Source: Rhodobacteraceae bacterium UBA6197 | GTDB taxonomy: Bacteria; Pseudomonadota; Alphaproteobacteria; Rhodobacterales; Rhodobacteraceae | Reading direction: 5' to 3' | Assembly (NCBI GenBank): GCA_002422085.1 | Contig: DISZ01000004.1 | Coordinates: forward strand, 1-64,000 | Length of the DNA stretch: 64,000 nucleotides | The notes under the pieces: generated by a model | The model's database searches: none | Told to the model about the DNA's origin: nothing | What the model saw: only the letters and a program-made list of their open reading frames with translations | Translations under genes and position numbers: made by a program | In this document: one piece after another, positions 17,995-26,176 of the stretch | How positions within the stretch are numbered: position 1 is the first letter of the stretch | Layout of the letters: the number at the start of each line of letters is the position of its first letter

Positions 17995-18876
17995 GTGACC
18001 CTTCAAGAGCTTCATTTGCAAATCGTCAACGCGCTGCCCGACCTGCCGCGGCAGGTGGCTTTGGCGGGGAGGTATGTGGTGGATCACCCTGATGCGGTGC
18101 TGGCCCATTCGATGCGGGATCTGGCGGCGCGGGCAGGGGTTTCGCCGGCGACGCTGCTGCGTCTGACGCAAGCGCTGGGCTTCAACGGCTGGGCCGAGTT
18201 TCGCGCGGTCCATGTCGGCGAATTGCGCCGTGCCCCCGATGCCTATGCCGACCGCGCCAGCCGGGCGCTGGACCGGTCCGGACTGCCCAGCCTGCTCGAG
18301 GAAAGCTTTGCCGCGCATCGCGCCAACCTCGACCATGCCGCCGGCGTCAACCTGCCCGAGGTCTTCGCCCGCGCCGCGAAGATCCTGGCAGGTGCCGACC
18401 GCGTCTTCATCTCGGCCTTCATGAGCTGCCGTGGCCCGGGCCTGACCTTCGCCTACCTGTGCAAGATGCTGCGCGACGACGTCGCCTTTCTGGGCGGCGA
18501 GGCCACGTCGCTTGATTCCGATCTGGCGCTTTTGCGCCCCGGCGACGCGGTGCTGTCGATCAACTTCCAACCCTATGGACACGAGATCGACAAGGTCGCC
18601 CGCGCCGTGGCCGAAAGCGGTGCGCAGCTGATCTGCCTGTCCGACAGTCGCGCCACCCAGGCCACGCGGGTCGCGGCCGAGACCCTGATCTTCCCCGTCG
18701 AGGGGCCGTCGTTCTTCCCTTCGATCACCGCGGCCCACGCGCTGGTGGAAAGCCTGATCGTGACGCTTCTTGCCCATCTTGGCGACGAGGCGACCGCGCG
18801 CATCCGCCAGATCGAGACGGCGCTTTACCAAAGCGGGACCTATAGTTCTGTAAATAATCAAAGAAAAGAAGACTGA
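17995..18876 (+). CDS. MurR/RpiR-family transcriptional regulator
   Basis: A 293-residue regulator. The N-terminal HTH_6 domain (about residues 1-75) has VVDHPDAVLAHSMRDLAARA, then GVSPATLLRLTQALGFNGWAEFR. The C-terminal SIS sugar-isomerase-like domain (about 125-270) has GADRVFISAFMSCRGPGLTF and LRPGDAVLSINFQPYGHE. Usually such proteins repress catabolic genes and sense a phosphosugar, but several control amino acid catabolism. The GTG at 17995 is preferred because GGAG lies 6 bases upstream; the ATG at 17989 abuts that site. It probably controls the flanking aminotransferase and M81 genes. Confidence 0.92.
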   Translation: MTLQELHLQIVNALPDLPRQVALAGRYVVDHPDAVLAHSMRDLAARAGVSPATLLRLTQALGFNGWAEFRAVHVGELRRAPDAYADRASRALDRSGLPSLLEESFAAHRANLDHAAGVNLPEVFARAAKILAGADRVFISAFMSCRGPGLTFAYLCKMLRDDVAFLGGEATSLDSDLALLRPGDAVLSINFQPYGHEIDKVARAVAESGAQLICLSDSRATQATRVAAETLIFPVEGPSFFPSITAAHALVESLIVTLLAHLGDEATARIRQIETALYQSGTYSSVNNQRKED

Positions 18877-18877
18877 G

Positions 18878-20209
18878 ATGAGCCATGTCTTTCACCGCTC
18901 GACGCTGACTGTCCCGCCGCTGGCGGTCCGGGCTTCGGGACAACAGATCACCGATGCTGCAGGTCAGAGCTATCTTGATGCCTCGGGCGGCGCCGCTGTC
19001 AGCTGCATCGGCCACGGCGATCCGCGCGTGGTGGCGGCGGTGTCCCGGCAGATCGCCGAGCTGGACTACGCCCATAGTGGCGCCTTCACCAGCCGGCCGG
19101 CCGAAGAACTGGCGACCCATATTTGCGAGGCTGCGGGCCTTGGCATGGCGCGGGTCTATTTCGTGGGGTCGGGGTCCGAGGCGGTGGAGGCGGCGATCAA
19201 GATGGCGCGCCAGTGCCAGATCGAGCGCGGGCAAACCGGGCGCCATGTGGTGATCTCGCGCCGCCAAAGCTATCACGGCAACACGCTGGGCGCGTTGGCG
19301 CGATCGGGTAGTGAAACCCGGCGCGCACCCTATGCCTCGATGCTGCCCGAGCGCGCACAGATCATGCCCTGTTTCCACTATCGCTACGCCGAGCCGGGTG
19401 AGACGGCCGAAGCCTTCGGGCGTCGTGCCGCCGATACGCTCGAGGCCGAGATCGTGCGGCTCGGGGCAGAGAACGTCGCGGCCTTTTTGGCCGAGACGGT
19501 GGTTGGCGCGACCTCGGGCGCGGTGGCGCCGGCGCCGGGCTATTTCAAGCGTATCCGCGAGATCTGCGACCGCTATGGCGTGCTGCTGATCTGCGACGAG
19601 GTGATGTGCGGCGCCTATCGCACCGGCCCGTTTCTTGCCTGCGCCGATGAAGGCATCGCACCGGATATCGTGACGCTGGCCAAGGGGTTGGGGGGCGGCT
19701 ACCTGCCGATCGGCGCGGTGCTCTGCCGGCCCGAGGTCTATGACAGCTTTGCGCTTGGCTCGGGCGCCTTCACCCATGGGCATACCTACATGGCCCATCC
19801 GGTGGCCTGCGCTGCGGCGTTGGCGGTGCAGCGGGTGATCGTCGAGGACGGGCTTGCGGCACGGGTGGCAAGCCGGGGCGCGGCGCTTGAGGCCGCGCTG
19901 CGGGATCATCTTGGCCAGCATCCCCATGTCGGCGACATCCGGGGCCGCGGGTTATTCTGGGCGGTGGAACTGGTCGCCAACCGGGAAACCGCGGCGCCTT
20001 TCGACCCGGCCTTGCGGCTTTCGGCCCGGATCGGCGCCGAGGCCAAGGCGCGCGGGCTTCTGGTCTATCCCGGCAGCGGCACGATCGACGGCTGGCGCGG
20101 CGATCACGTCCTGCTCGCTCCGGCCTATTCGATCGGAGCTGCGGATCTGGACCGCATCGCGGGCGTGCTTGCGACCTCGCTCAAGGCGGCGCTTGCCAGC
20201 CTTTCGTGA
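18878..20209 (+). CDS. Class III PLP aminotransferase
   Basis: A 443-residue aspartate-aminotransferase-superfamily, class III enzyme. Blocks are YFVGSGSEAVEAAIKMARQC, then SYHGNTLGALARSG, LLICDEVMCGAYRTG, the Schiff-base lysine K269 in TLAKGLGGGYLPIGAV, and THGHTYMAHPVACAAAL. It belongs to the same subgroup as the enzymes at 33406 and 60465 (shared FVxGGSEAVES-like and GGGYLPIGA-type segments), distinct from the SpuC-like one at 15044. The ATG is one base after the regulator stop, so it is coupled to the RpiR gene. Substrate unknown. Confidence 0.92.
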   Translation: MSHVFHRSTLTVPPLAVRASGQQITDAAGQSYLDASGGAAVSCIGHGDPRVVAAVSRQIAELDYAHSGAFTSRPAEELATHICEAAGLGMARVYFVGSGSEAVEAAIKMARQCQIERGQTGRHVVISRRQSYHGNTLGALARSGSETRRAPYASMLPERAQIMPCFHYRYAEPGETAEAFGRRAADTLEAEIVRLGAENVAAFLAETVVGATSGAVAPAPGYFKRIREICDRYGVLLICDEVMCGAYRTGPFLACADEGIAPDIVTLAKGLGGGYLPIGAVLCRPEVYDSFALGSGAFTHGHTYMAHPVACAAALAVQRVIVEDGLAARVASRGAALEAALRDHLGQHPHVGDIRGRGLFWAVELVANRETAAPFDPALRLSARIGAEAKARGLLVYPGSGTIDGWRGDHVLLAPAYSIGAADLDRIAGVLATSLKAALASLS

Positions 20210-20685
20210 CCGCCTTGGGCTGCGAAAAGCTGGGCCGGTGCTGCCCGGCCGATGAAAGCCGGCCTGTATGGGGGCGTTGTCAGAACACACCGGCTTGAAG
20301 CGGGTAGGGCAGCCATAATGCGTTTCGTCATGAAGTTTTTGCGTAAAGGCCAGTTCGGCCGCGCCGACGCAGAAACAAAAAGAGGACGCTCAGGTTTCGC
20401 CGCAAACTTCCAGATGGGCCGAACGTGGCCGATCACTGAACATGATTGGGCTGCAAATGCGGCGAATTGTTGAAAAAGGACAAGCCCTAGGCGTCGGATG
20501 GAACTTTTCGGATCTTGTGGGCGGTGTCGTTCCGGCGATTGATGCGGCAGCGCACTGCAAGGCCTTGAAGCCAAGCCTCGGTCTTTGCCGGAAGTGCCGG
20601 CCAAAGCGCCTTGTTGCGCAGGATCATGGTCGGCCTCTTGTTTTCACAGCGGCGGCGCTATCATTTCGCATAGGCCAACGCCTCA
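20210..20685. other. Intergenic, convergent gene ends
   Basis: About 475 bases between the aminotransferase and the oppositely oriented IclR gene. Short open frames on both strands are not recognisable. No clear intrinsic terminator or repeat seen. Confidence 0.45.
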
Positions 20686-21447
20686 TCATCTCACGATACG
20701 CGCCAGCCCCGCTTGCACCTTGATGAGCGCCGGCAGGTATAGCGAAACGAGGTTTTCGACGCGGTCTTGCACGGCCGCGACGCCGGTGTTCAGCGCGGCG
20801 ACCACCTGGCCCTGCGATGAGATCAGCGGCACCGCGATGGATCGCAACCCGATCTCGACCTCTTGGTCGATCAGTGCAAAGCCGTCGCGGCGTATTTGCG
20901 CCAGCTTGGCCATGATCTCTGCGGGGTCGGTCAGGCTATAGGCGGTGCGTGGCGTCAGGTCCGACGCCTCGATCACCCCGCGCGCCGTCGTCTCGGGCAA
21001 GGCCGCCAGCAGCACCCGCCCCATCGAGGTGCAATGGGCCGGAAGGCGGGACCCCGGCATCAGTCCGATTGACATGACCCGGCGCTGCGCCGCGCGCGCC
21101 AGATAGACGATCTCGGTCTGATCGAGAATCGAAACCGAGCAGCTCTGGCCGATCTTCTCGGTCAGTTGGTCAAGCCAGGGTTGCACGATTTGGGCCAGCG
21201 GCTGCGAGGCCAGCGCCCCCATCCCCAGCCGCAAAACCCGCGGGGTGAGGGTGAAGAACTTGCCATCGTAATCGGCATAGCCCGCCGTGTGCAGCGTCAG
21301 CAGGCAGCGTCGCGCGGTGGCCCGGTCGAACCCCGTTGCTTGCGCCACCTCTGCAATCGAGAGTCGCGGCATCTCGGCCCCGAAACACTCGATCACGCGC
21401 AGCCCCTTGGCAAAAGAGGCGATGAAATCCGTCGATTTGTTCACCAT
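20686..21447 (-). CDS. IclR-family regulator (PcaR/PobR type)
   Basis: A 253-residue regulator. The winged-helix domain comprises FIASFAKGLRVIECFG, then LSIAEVAQATGFDRATARR and CLLTLHTAGYADYDGKFFTLTP. The effector-binding domain carries SCSVSILDQTEIVYLARA, then MPGSRLPAHCTSMGRVLLAA and the closing VAVPLISSQGQVVAALN pattern. These are typical of protocatechuate-pathway regulators (PcaR, PobR, CatR). I start at the ATG at 21447; the longer frame runs into the divergent operon. It lies head to head with pcaI with about 100 bases between, and PcaR-type proteins activate pcaIJF in response to 3-oxoadipate. Confidence 0.93.
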   Translation of the reverse strand: MVNKSTDFIASFAKGLRVIECFGAEMPRLSIAEVAQATGFDRATARRCLLTLHTAGYADYDGKFFTLTPRVLRLGMGALASQPLAQIVQPWLDQLTEKIGQSCSVSILDQTEIVYLARAAQRRVMSIGLMPGSRLPAHCTSMGRVLLAALPETTARGVIEASDLTPRTAYSLTDPAEIMAKLAQIRRDGFALIDQEVEIGLRSIAVPLISSQGQVVAALNTGVAAVQDRVENLVSLYLPALIKVQAGLARIVR

Positions 21448-21474
21448 GCGAACGAAAAGTAATGCAATGCGAAC
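21446..21474. promoter_or_regulatory. Candidate IclR operator: repeated ATGCGAAC
   Basis: ATGCGAAC occurs at 21446-21453 and 21467-21474, exactly 21 bases (two helical turns) apart, in the IclR/pcaI divergent promoter region and overlapping the IclR start codon. Surrounding sequence is A/T-rich. Same-face repeats beside the regulator start fit autoregulation plus activation of pcaI. Confidence 0.45.
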
Positions 21475-21550
21475 AAATGTCAATATGTGCACAAAATGCG
21501 TGGCAACAGGCCCGTGTCGCGGGTAATTCCTGTCAGCAGGAGGACCGGAA

Positions 21551-22273
21551 ATGGACAAAAGACTTGCCTCGCTTGCCGAGGCCGTGGCCGGTATTCCCGA
21601 TGGCGCAACGGTCATGATTGGCGGCTTTGGCGGCTCGGGCGCGCCGATCGAGCTGATCCACGCCCTGATCGACCGTTTTCTGGAGACCGGCAGCCCCAAG
21701 GGCCTGACCGTGATCAACAATAACGCAGGCAACGGCCGTGTCGGTATCGCCGCGATGATCGAGCAAGGCATGGTTGCCAAGATGATCTGCTCGTTCCCGC
21801 GCTCGGCCGATCCGAGGGCCTTTACCGAGCGCTACCAAGCCGGTGAGATCGCGCTGGAGCTGGTGCCGCAGGGCACGCTGGCGGAACGCATCCGCGCCGG
21901 TGGGGCAGGGATCCCGGCCTTCTTCACGCCCAGTTCGGTCGGCACGGATCTGGCAATTGGCAAACCGGTTCAGACGTTCGAGGGCCGCGATTACGTCATG
22001 GAGCGCTGGCTCAAGGCCGACTACGCGCTCCTCAAGGCCGAGTTGGGCGATCACCTCGGCAATCTGACCTATCGGATGGCGGCGCGGAACTTTTCGCCGC
22101 TCATGGCCTCGGCGGCGGCCCGCACCGTGGTGCAGGTCCGCCGTGCCGTCGAGCCGGGCGAGATCGACCCGGAACATGTCATTACCCCCGGACTCTTTGT
22201 CGATGCGATCATCGAGGTCGCCAACCCCGCCCAGGAAGAAGAACTCAACCGCGCCGGAGCTTGTCACCCATGA
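21551..22273 (+). CDS. pcaI: 3-oxoadipate CoA-transferase subunit A
   Basis: A 240-residue alpha subunit that, with PcaJ, moves CoA from succinyl-CoA to 3-oxoadipate. Family I CoA-transferase blocks are GATVMIGGFGGSGAPIELIH, then NNNAGNGRVGIAAMIEQG and ELVPQGTLAERIRAGGAGIP, followed by the PcaI-type RWLKADYALLKAEL and NLTYRMAARNFSPLMA. AGGAGG precedes the ATG. The gene overlaps pcaJ by ATGA. Other 3-oxoacids are possible substrates, but the IclR neighbour and thiolase favour 3-oxoadipate. Confidence 0.93.
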   Translation: MDKRLASLAEAVAGIPDGATVMIGGFGGSGAPIELIHALIDRFLETGSPKGLTVINNNAGNGRVGIAAMIEQGMVAKMICSFPRSADPRAFTERYQAGEIALELVPQGTLAERIRAGGAGIPAFFTPSSVGTDLAIGKPVQTFEGRDYVMERWLKADYALLKAELGDHLGNLTYRMAARNFSPLMASAAARTVVQVRRAVEPGEIDPEHVITPGLFVDAIIEVANPAQEEELNRAGACHP

Positions 22274-22941
22274 CCGACAAACTGACCAATGCCCAGATCG
22301 CCTGGCGCGCGGCGCAGGACATCGCCGATGGCGCCTATGTCAACCTCGGGATCGGCTTTCCCGAGATGGTGGCGCGTTTTCAGCCGCCCGGCCGGCAGGC
22401 GGTCTTTCACACGGAAAACGGTGTGCTCGGCTTTGGCGAAGCGCCCACCGCCGGCGACGAGGACTGGGATCTGATCAATGCCGGGAAGAAGGCGATCACG
22501 CTGAAGCCCGGCACCGCCTTTTTTCATCACGCCGACAGCTTTGCGATGGTGCGCGGTGGGCATCTCGATGTCGCGATCCTTGGCGCCTATGAAGTGGCCG
22601 AGACCGGCGATCTGGCGAACTGGTCGACGGGCCCGAAGGACGTGCCGGCAGTGGGCGGGGCGATGGATCTTGTCCATGGCGCCAAGCGCGTGGCCGTGAT
22701 CACCGATCACGTCACCAGGAAGGGCCAGCCGAAACTGGTCGAGCGGTGCACCCTGCCGCTGACCGGCGTGGGATGCGTGACCCGCATCTACACCAGCCTC
22801 GCCGTGATCGACATCGAGGCGGGACGTTTCATTCTGCGCGAGATGCTGCCCGCGCTTTCGATCGACGCGCTGCAAAACGTGACCGGCGCCAAGCTGCATG
22901 TAACCGATCCGGTCGGCGACCTGATCTGCCCGGAGGTGTAG
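22270..22941 (+). CDS. pcaJ: 3-oxoadipate CoA-transferase subunit B
   Basis: A 223-residue beta subunit. It has GAYVNLGIGFPEMVARF and the catalytic glutamate E49 in HTENGVLGFG, which forms the glutamyl-CoA thioester. Further blocks are GGHLDVAILGAYEVAETGDL, then GPKDVPAVGGAMDLVHGAKR and the closing CVTRIYTSLAVIDIE. I start at ATG 22270 (ATGA overlap with pcaI) rather than the TTG three codons earlier. Length matches PcaJ. Confidence 0.94.
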   Translation: MTDKLTNAQIAWRAAQDIADGAYVNLGIGFPEMVARFQPPGRQAVFHTENGVLGFGEAPTAGDEDWDLINAGKKAITLKPGTAFFHHADSFAMVRGGHLDVAILGAYEVAETGDLANWSTGPKDVPAVGGAMDLVHGAKRVAVITDHVTRKGQPKLVERCTLPLTGVGCVTRIYTSLAVIDIEAGRFILREMLPALSIDALQNVTGAKLHVTDPVGDLICPEV

Positions 22942-22942
22942 C

Positions 22943-24148
22943 ATGACCGAAGTCTATATCTGCGACTACATTCGCACGCCGGTAGGCCGTTTCGGTGGCG
23001 CGCTGGCCTCGGTGCGCGCGGATGATCTGGGGGCCGTGCCGTTGCGCGCGCTGATGGCGCACAATCCGGGGGTCGATTGGGCGGCCGTCGATGACGTGAT
23101 CTTCGGCTGTGCCAACCAGGCGGGCGAAGACAACCGCAACGTCGCGCGCATGTCGCTCTTGCTCGCCGGGCTGCCGGTGGAGGTGCCCGGCACCACGATC
23201 AACCGGCTCTGCGGCTCGGGGATGGATGCGATCCTCACCGCGGCCCGCGCGATCAAGGCCGGCGAGGCCGATCTGATGATCGCCGGTGGTGTCGAAAGCA
23301 TGTCGCGCGCGCCCTTCGTCCTGCCCAAGGCCGAAAGCGCCTGGTCACGCGACAGCGCCGTCCATGACACGACGATCGGCTGGCGCTTTGTCAACCCGCT
23401 GATGAAGGCGCGATATGGCGTGGAGTCCATGCCTGAAACCGCCGAAAACGTGGCCGATGCGTTTGGTATTTCGCGTGAAGATCAGGACGCTTTTGCGCTG
23501 CGCTCACAGATCAGGGCGGCGGCGGCGATGGCGGCCGGGCGTCTGGCCGAAGAGATCACCCCGGTGACGATCCCGCAGCACAAGGGGAACCCGGCGGTGG
23601 TGGACACCGACGAGCATCCGCGCGCGTCGACCACGCTTGCGACGTTGGCCAAGCTGCGCCCGATCGTGCGCGACGGGGGCACCGTCACGGCGGGGAATGC
23701 CTCGGGCGTGAATGATGGCGCTGCCGCGCTGATCATCGCGTCGGAAGCGGGCGTCAAGGCGCATGGGCTCACGCCGCTGGCGAAAATCTCGGGCGGGGCG
23801 GCTGCGGGTGTTCCGCCACGGATCATGGGGTTCGCTCCGGCGCCCGCGTCGAAGAAGCTGATGGCGCGGCTTGGCCTGACCCAAGAGGCGTTTGACGTGA
23901 TCGAGTTGAACGAGGCTTTCGCGAGCCAAGGCCTTGCCACGTTGCGCGACCTCGACATCGCGGACGATGATCCCCGTGTGAACCCCAATGGCGGGGCGAT
24001 CGCGCTGGGTCATCCCTTGGGCATGTCGGGGGCACGGATCACCGGCACGGCAATGATGGAACTGATCCGATGCAAGGGAGACCGCGCGCTGGCGACGATG
24101 TGCATCGGGGTCGGCCAAGGCATCGCGATCGCGCTTGAGCGAACATAG
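22943..24148 (+). CDS. pcaF: 3-oxoadipyl-CoA thiolase
   Basis: A 401-residue thiolase II. Catalytic residues are all present: acyl-accepting C90 in NRLCGSGMDAI, H357 in GHPLGMSG, and the proton-abstracting C387 in TMCIGVGQGIA. The start VYICDYIRTPVGRFGGAL and the block WRFVNPLMKARYGVESMPETAENVA (quoted in two parts, residues about 149-173) are typical of PcaF rather than of acetoacetyl-CoA thiolase. It splits 3-oxoadipyl-CoA into succinyl-CoA and acetyl-CoA. ATG one base after pcaJ. With pcaIJ it forms the closing steps of the beta-ketoadipate pathway; upper pca genes are absent from the window. Confidence 0.92.
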   Translation: MTEVYICDYIRTPVGRFGGALASVRADDLGAVPLRALMAHNPGVDWAAVDDVIFGCANQAGEDNRNVARMSLLLAGLPVEVPGTTINRLCGSGMDAILTAARAIKAGEADLMIAGGVESMSRAPFVLPKAESAWSRDSAVHDTTIGWRFVNPLMKARYGVESMPETAENVADAFGISREDQDAFALRSQIRAAAAMAAGRLAEEITPVTIPQHKGNPAVVDTDEHPRASTTLATLAKLRPIVRDGGTVTAGNASGVNDGAAALIIASEAGVKAHGLTPLAKISGGAAAGVPPRIMGFAPAPASKKLMARLGLTQEAFDVIELNEAFASQGLATLRDLDIADDDPRVNPNGGAIALGHPLGMSGARITGTAMMELIRCKGDRALATMCIGVGQGIAIALERT

Positions 24149-25013
24149 GCGAATTGGCTTTGGTGTGTCGCTGACCTTGATGTTGTGACCGGCTGTCTTT
24201 GTGGATCATCGCAGCCCCATCCCGGCACATCGATGCCGCCCGGTTGGGAGATCTCGAGACCCATCTTGAGCGGTGCGGGTGGCTGACGTTGATGGCTCGG
24301 AAGGGCAGGGCTGATCTGCACGAACGGGTCGAATTTGACTGGAAGGAGGAAGCGGGGGAGGAGCACCCCCACAGGGTTGATCTCGTCATGACCGAGCAGG
24401 ATGGTTCGCGGATCTCCTGTCCGGTTCAACCGCAAATCCGGGCGCATGCGCGCCTTCTGAGCGAGGTGTCGCGAACGGCCTTGCAAGTGCGGGACAGCGG
24501 TTTCGTGGCTGGTTTTCGGTTCTTCTCAGGTGAGAAATTCGACCGGATCGATCCGTTCAGATCGAGGCTTTTCGTCGCTTGCCGGCGTCCTGCCGCCGAA
24601 GACAACTTGCCCGGCGCCCAAGACCCTTGGGGCGATGGCCGGCGTGGGTAAACTTGGCGAATTTTTCGCCTATTCCGACGAGGTAAGTGATGAATTTCGC
24701 GCCTTTGATCGGTTGCCCTGATGTGGCCATCTAAAACGCGTTCAACCCCGAACGGAGTTTTAGAAAACTAAATGTAATCAAAGGACTACAGATGAAAAAA
24801 CGACTCTTCAATTTGGCAGAACCGTCGCCTTCCCGGGGCGATGGGCGATCCGACTCGGTCGAGTTTGCTTAAATTTTAGGCAGAATTGCAACACTCTGGC
24901 ATGCGATCGCCAGACCGGTCATTTTAGCGGTCTGAACGCACATTTTGTTGCTTGACTTGCTTTCGTGGGCCACCCAGCCTTTCCCGGCTATCTTCATAAT
25001 TTCGCGAGACCAC
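24149..25013. other. Intergenic, possibly decayed DNA
   Basis: About 865 bases after pcaF. A plus-strand frame of about 150 codons (24199-24651) and a minus-strand frame have no motif I can name. From about 24720 the sequence becomes A/T-rich; a 26-codon frame at 24792 (MKKRLFNLAEPS...) with AAGGAC upstream could be a leader or a truncated gene start, but support is weak. Confidence 0.4.
24734..24761 (+). terminator. Candidate intrinsic terminator hairpin
   Basis: CGTTC (24739-24743) pairs with GAACG (24750-24754) around AACCCC, and flanking AAAAC/GTTTT extends the stem. The right arm ends in TTTT followed by AGAAAAC. It lies well after pcaF, so it may end that transcript or be a relic. Confidence 0.35.
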
Positions 25014-26129
25014 ATGAGAACTGAAACCTTCCCCCTCACGAATGCCAGCCCGGGCACCAGCCGGACGCTGACACGTCATATCTGGGGGGCCGAAGGCCAG
25101 CGCCCCAAGGTCTACTTGCAAGGCGCCTTGCACGCCGACGAGATGCCGGGTGCGATCACGCTCTGGCACCTCATGGAACTGCTTGACGCGGCCGAGGGCG
25201 AGGGGCGGCTTGTCGGCGAAGTTTCGGTGGTGCCATTCGCCAATCCGATCGGCCTGACGCAATGGGTGCACAACAAGCCCCAGGGGCGCCAGGACCTCGA
25301 GACGATGCGCAACTTCAATCGCTACTACCCCGACCTTGCGGCGCTGGTGGGCGACGGGCTGGAGACTCGGCTTGGCGACGACCCGGAGGAGAATACCCGG
25401 ATCATCCGCGCCGCCTTCGCCGAGGCACTGGCGGCGGTGACGCCGAAGTCCGAGACGGACGAGATGCGCATCCGGTTGATGCAATGGTCGCACGACGCCG
25501 ACATCGTGCTCGATCTGCACTGCGACCATGTTGCGCTGATGCATTTTTATGCCTCCAGCGCCCGCCCGGACCTGACCGATCTGCTCGGCCGGGCAACCGG
25601 TGCCAAGCTCGCGCTGATCGAGGACATCTCGGGCGGCAATGCCTTCGACGAGGCACATTCTGCACCCTGGACGGCGTTGCGGGCGCGCTATGGCGAACGC
25701 TTTCCGATCCCGGCGGCCTGCTTCTCGGCCACCGTCGAATATCGCGGCCAGAACGACGTCAACGACACTCTGGCGCAGGCGGACGCGGCCGGGCTGATCA
25801 CTTTTCTTGGTGCCGTGGGAGCGGTGTCCGGCGCGCCGGCGCCGGCCTATCCACCGGCCCCGCAAAGGCCGCTCGGCGGCGCCGGCGAGGCCTTCGCGCC
25901 GCAGGGCGGTATCGTGACCTGGGCCCGTGCGCCGGGCGATGAGGTTACCGCAGGCGAGGCCATCGCCTGGGTCAGCGACCCGGTTGCGCGCCGCCGCATG
26001 GCCGTCGCGGCACCGGCGACGGGGCTGCTGTTCCGCCGCGAACTCTGGCCGAATTGCCTGACCGGCCAAAGCCTCTGCAACGTCGCGGGCGAGACAATTC
26101 TGCGACAAGGAAATCTGCTTTCGGACTGA
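25014..26129 (+). CDS. Succinylglutamate desuccinylase/aspartoacylase-family (M14) zinc deacylase
   Basis: A 371-residue cytosolic enzyme. Zinc ligands are H40 and E43 in GALHADEMPG and H169 in VLDLHCDHVALMHFY. A VEYRGQNDV segment follows, as in the AstE/AspA fold. The last 90 residues (from about GEAFAPQGGIVTWARAPGDE) form the usual beta-rich C-terminal domain. Relatives remove acyl groups from amino acids (succinylglutamate, N-acetylaspartate, or the ectoine-pathway DoeB substrate N-acetyl-diaminobutyrate). Start at ATG 25014; an ATG at 24945 would add 23 unrelated residues. It heads the peptide-importer cluster, 47 bases before the binding-protein gene, suggesting an imported N-acyl compound. 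Confidence 0.9.
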   Translation: MRTETFPLTNASPGTSRTLTRHIWGAEGQRPKVYLQGALHADEMPGAITLWHLMELLDAAEGEGRLVGEVSVVPFANPIGLTQWVHNKPQGRQDLETMRNFNRYYPDLAALVGDGLETRLGDDPEENTRIIRAAFAEALAAVTPKSETDEMRIRLMQWSHDADIVLDLHCDHVALMHFYASSARPDLTDLLGRATGAKLALIEDISGGNAFDEAHSAPWTALRARYGERFPIPAACFSATVEYRGQNDVNDTLAQADAAGLITFLGAVGAVSGAPAPAYPPAPQRPLGGAGEAFAPQGGIVTWARAPGDEVTAGEAIAWVSDPVARRRMAVAAPATGLLFRRELWPNCLTGQSLCNVAGETILRQGNLLSD

Positions 26130-26176
26130 AGATGTGACTTAAAAAACAACACCCCAAACTGACAGGAAGTATACCG

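Noticed and set aside
24792..24872. 26-codon frame MKKRLFNLAEPS with AAGGAC upstream
   Set aside because: Too short, no downstream gene close enough for a leader peptide role, and no attenuator seen.
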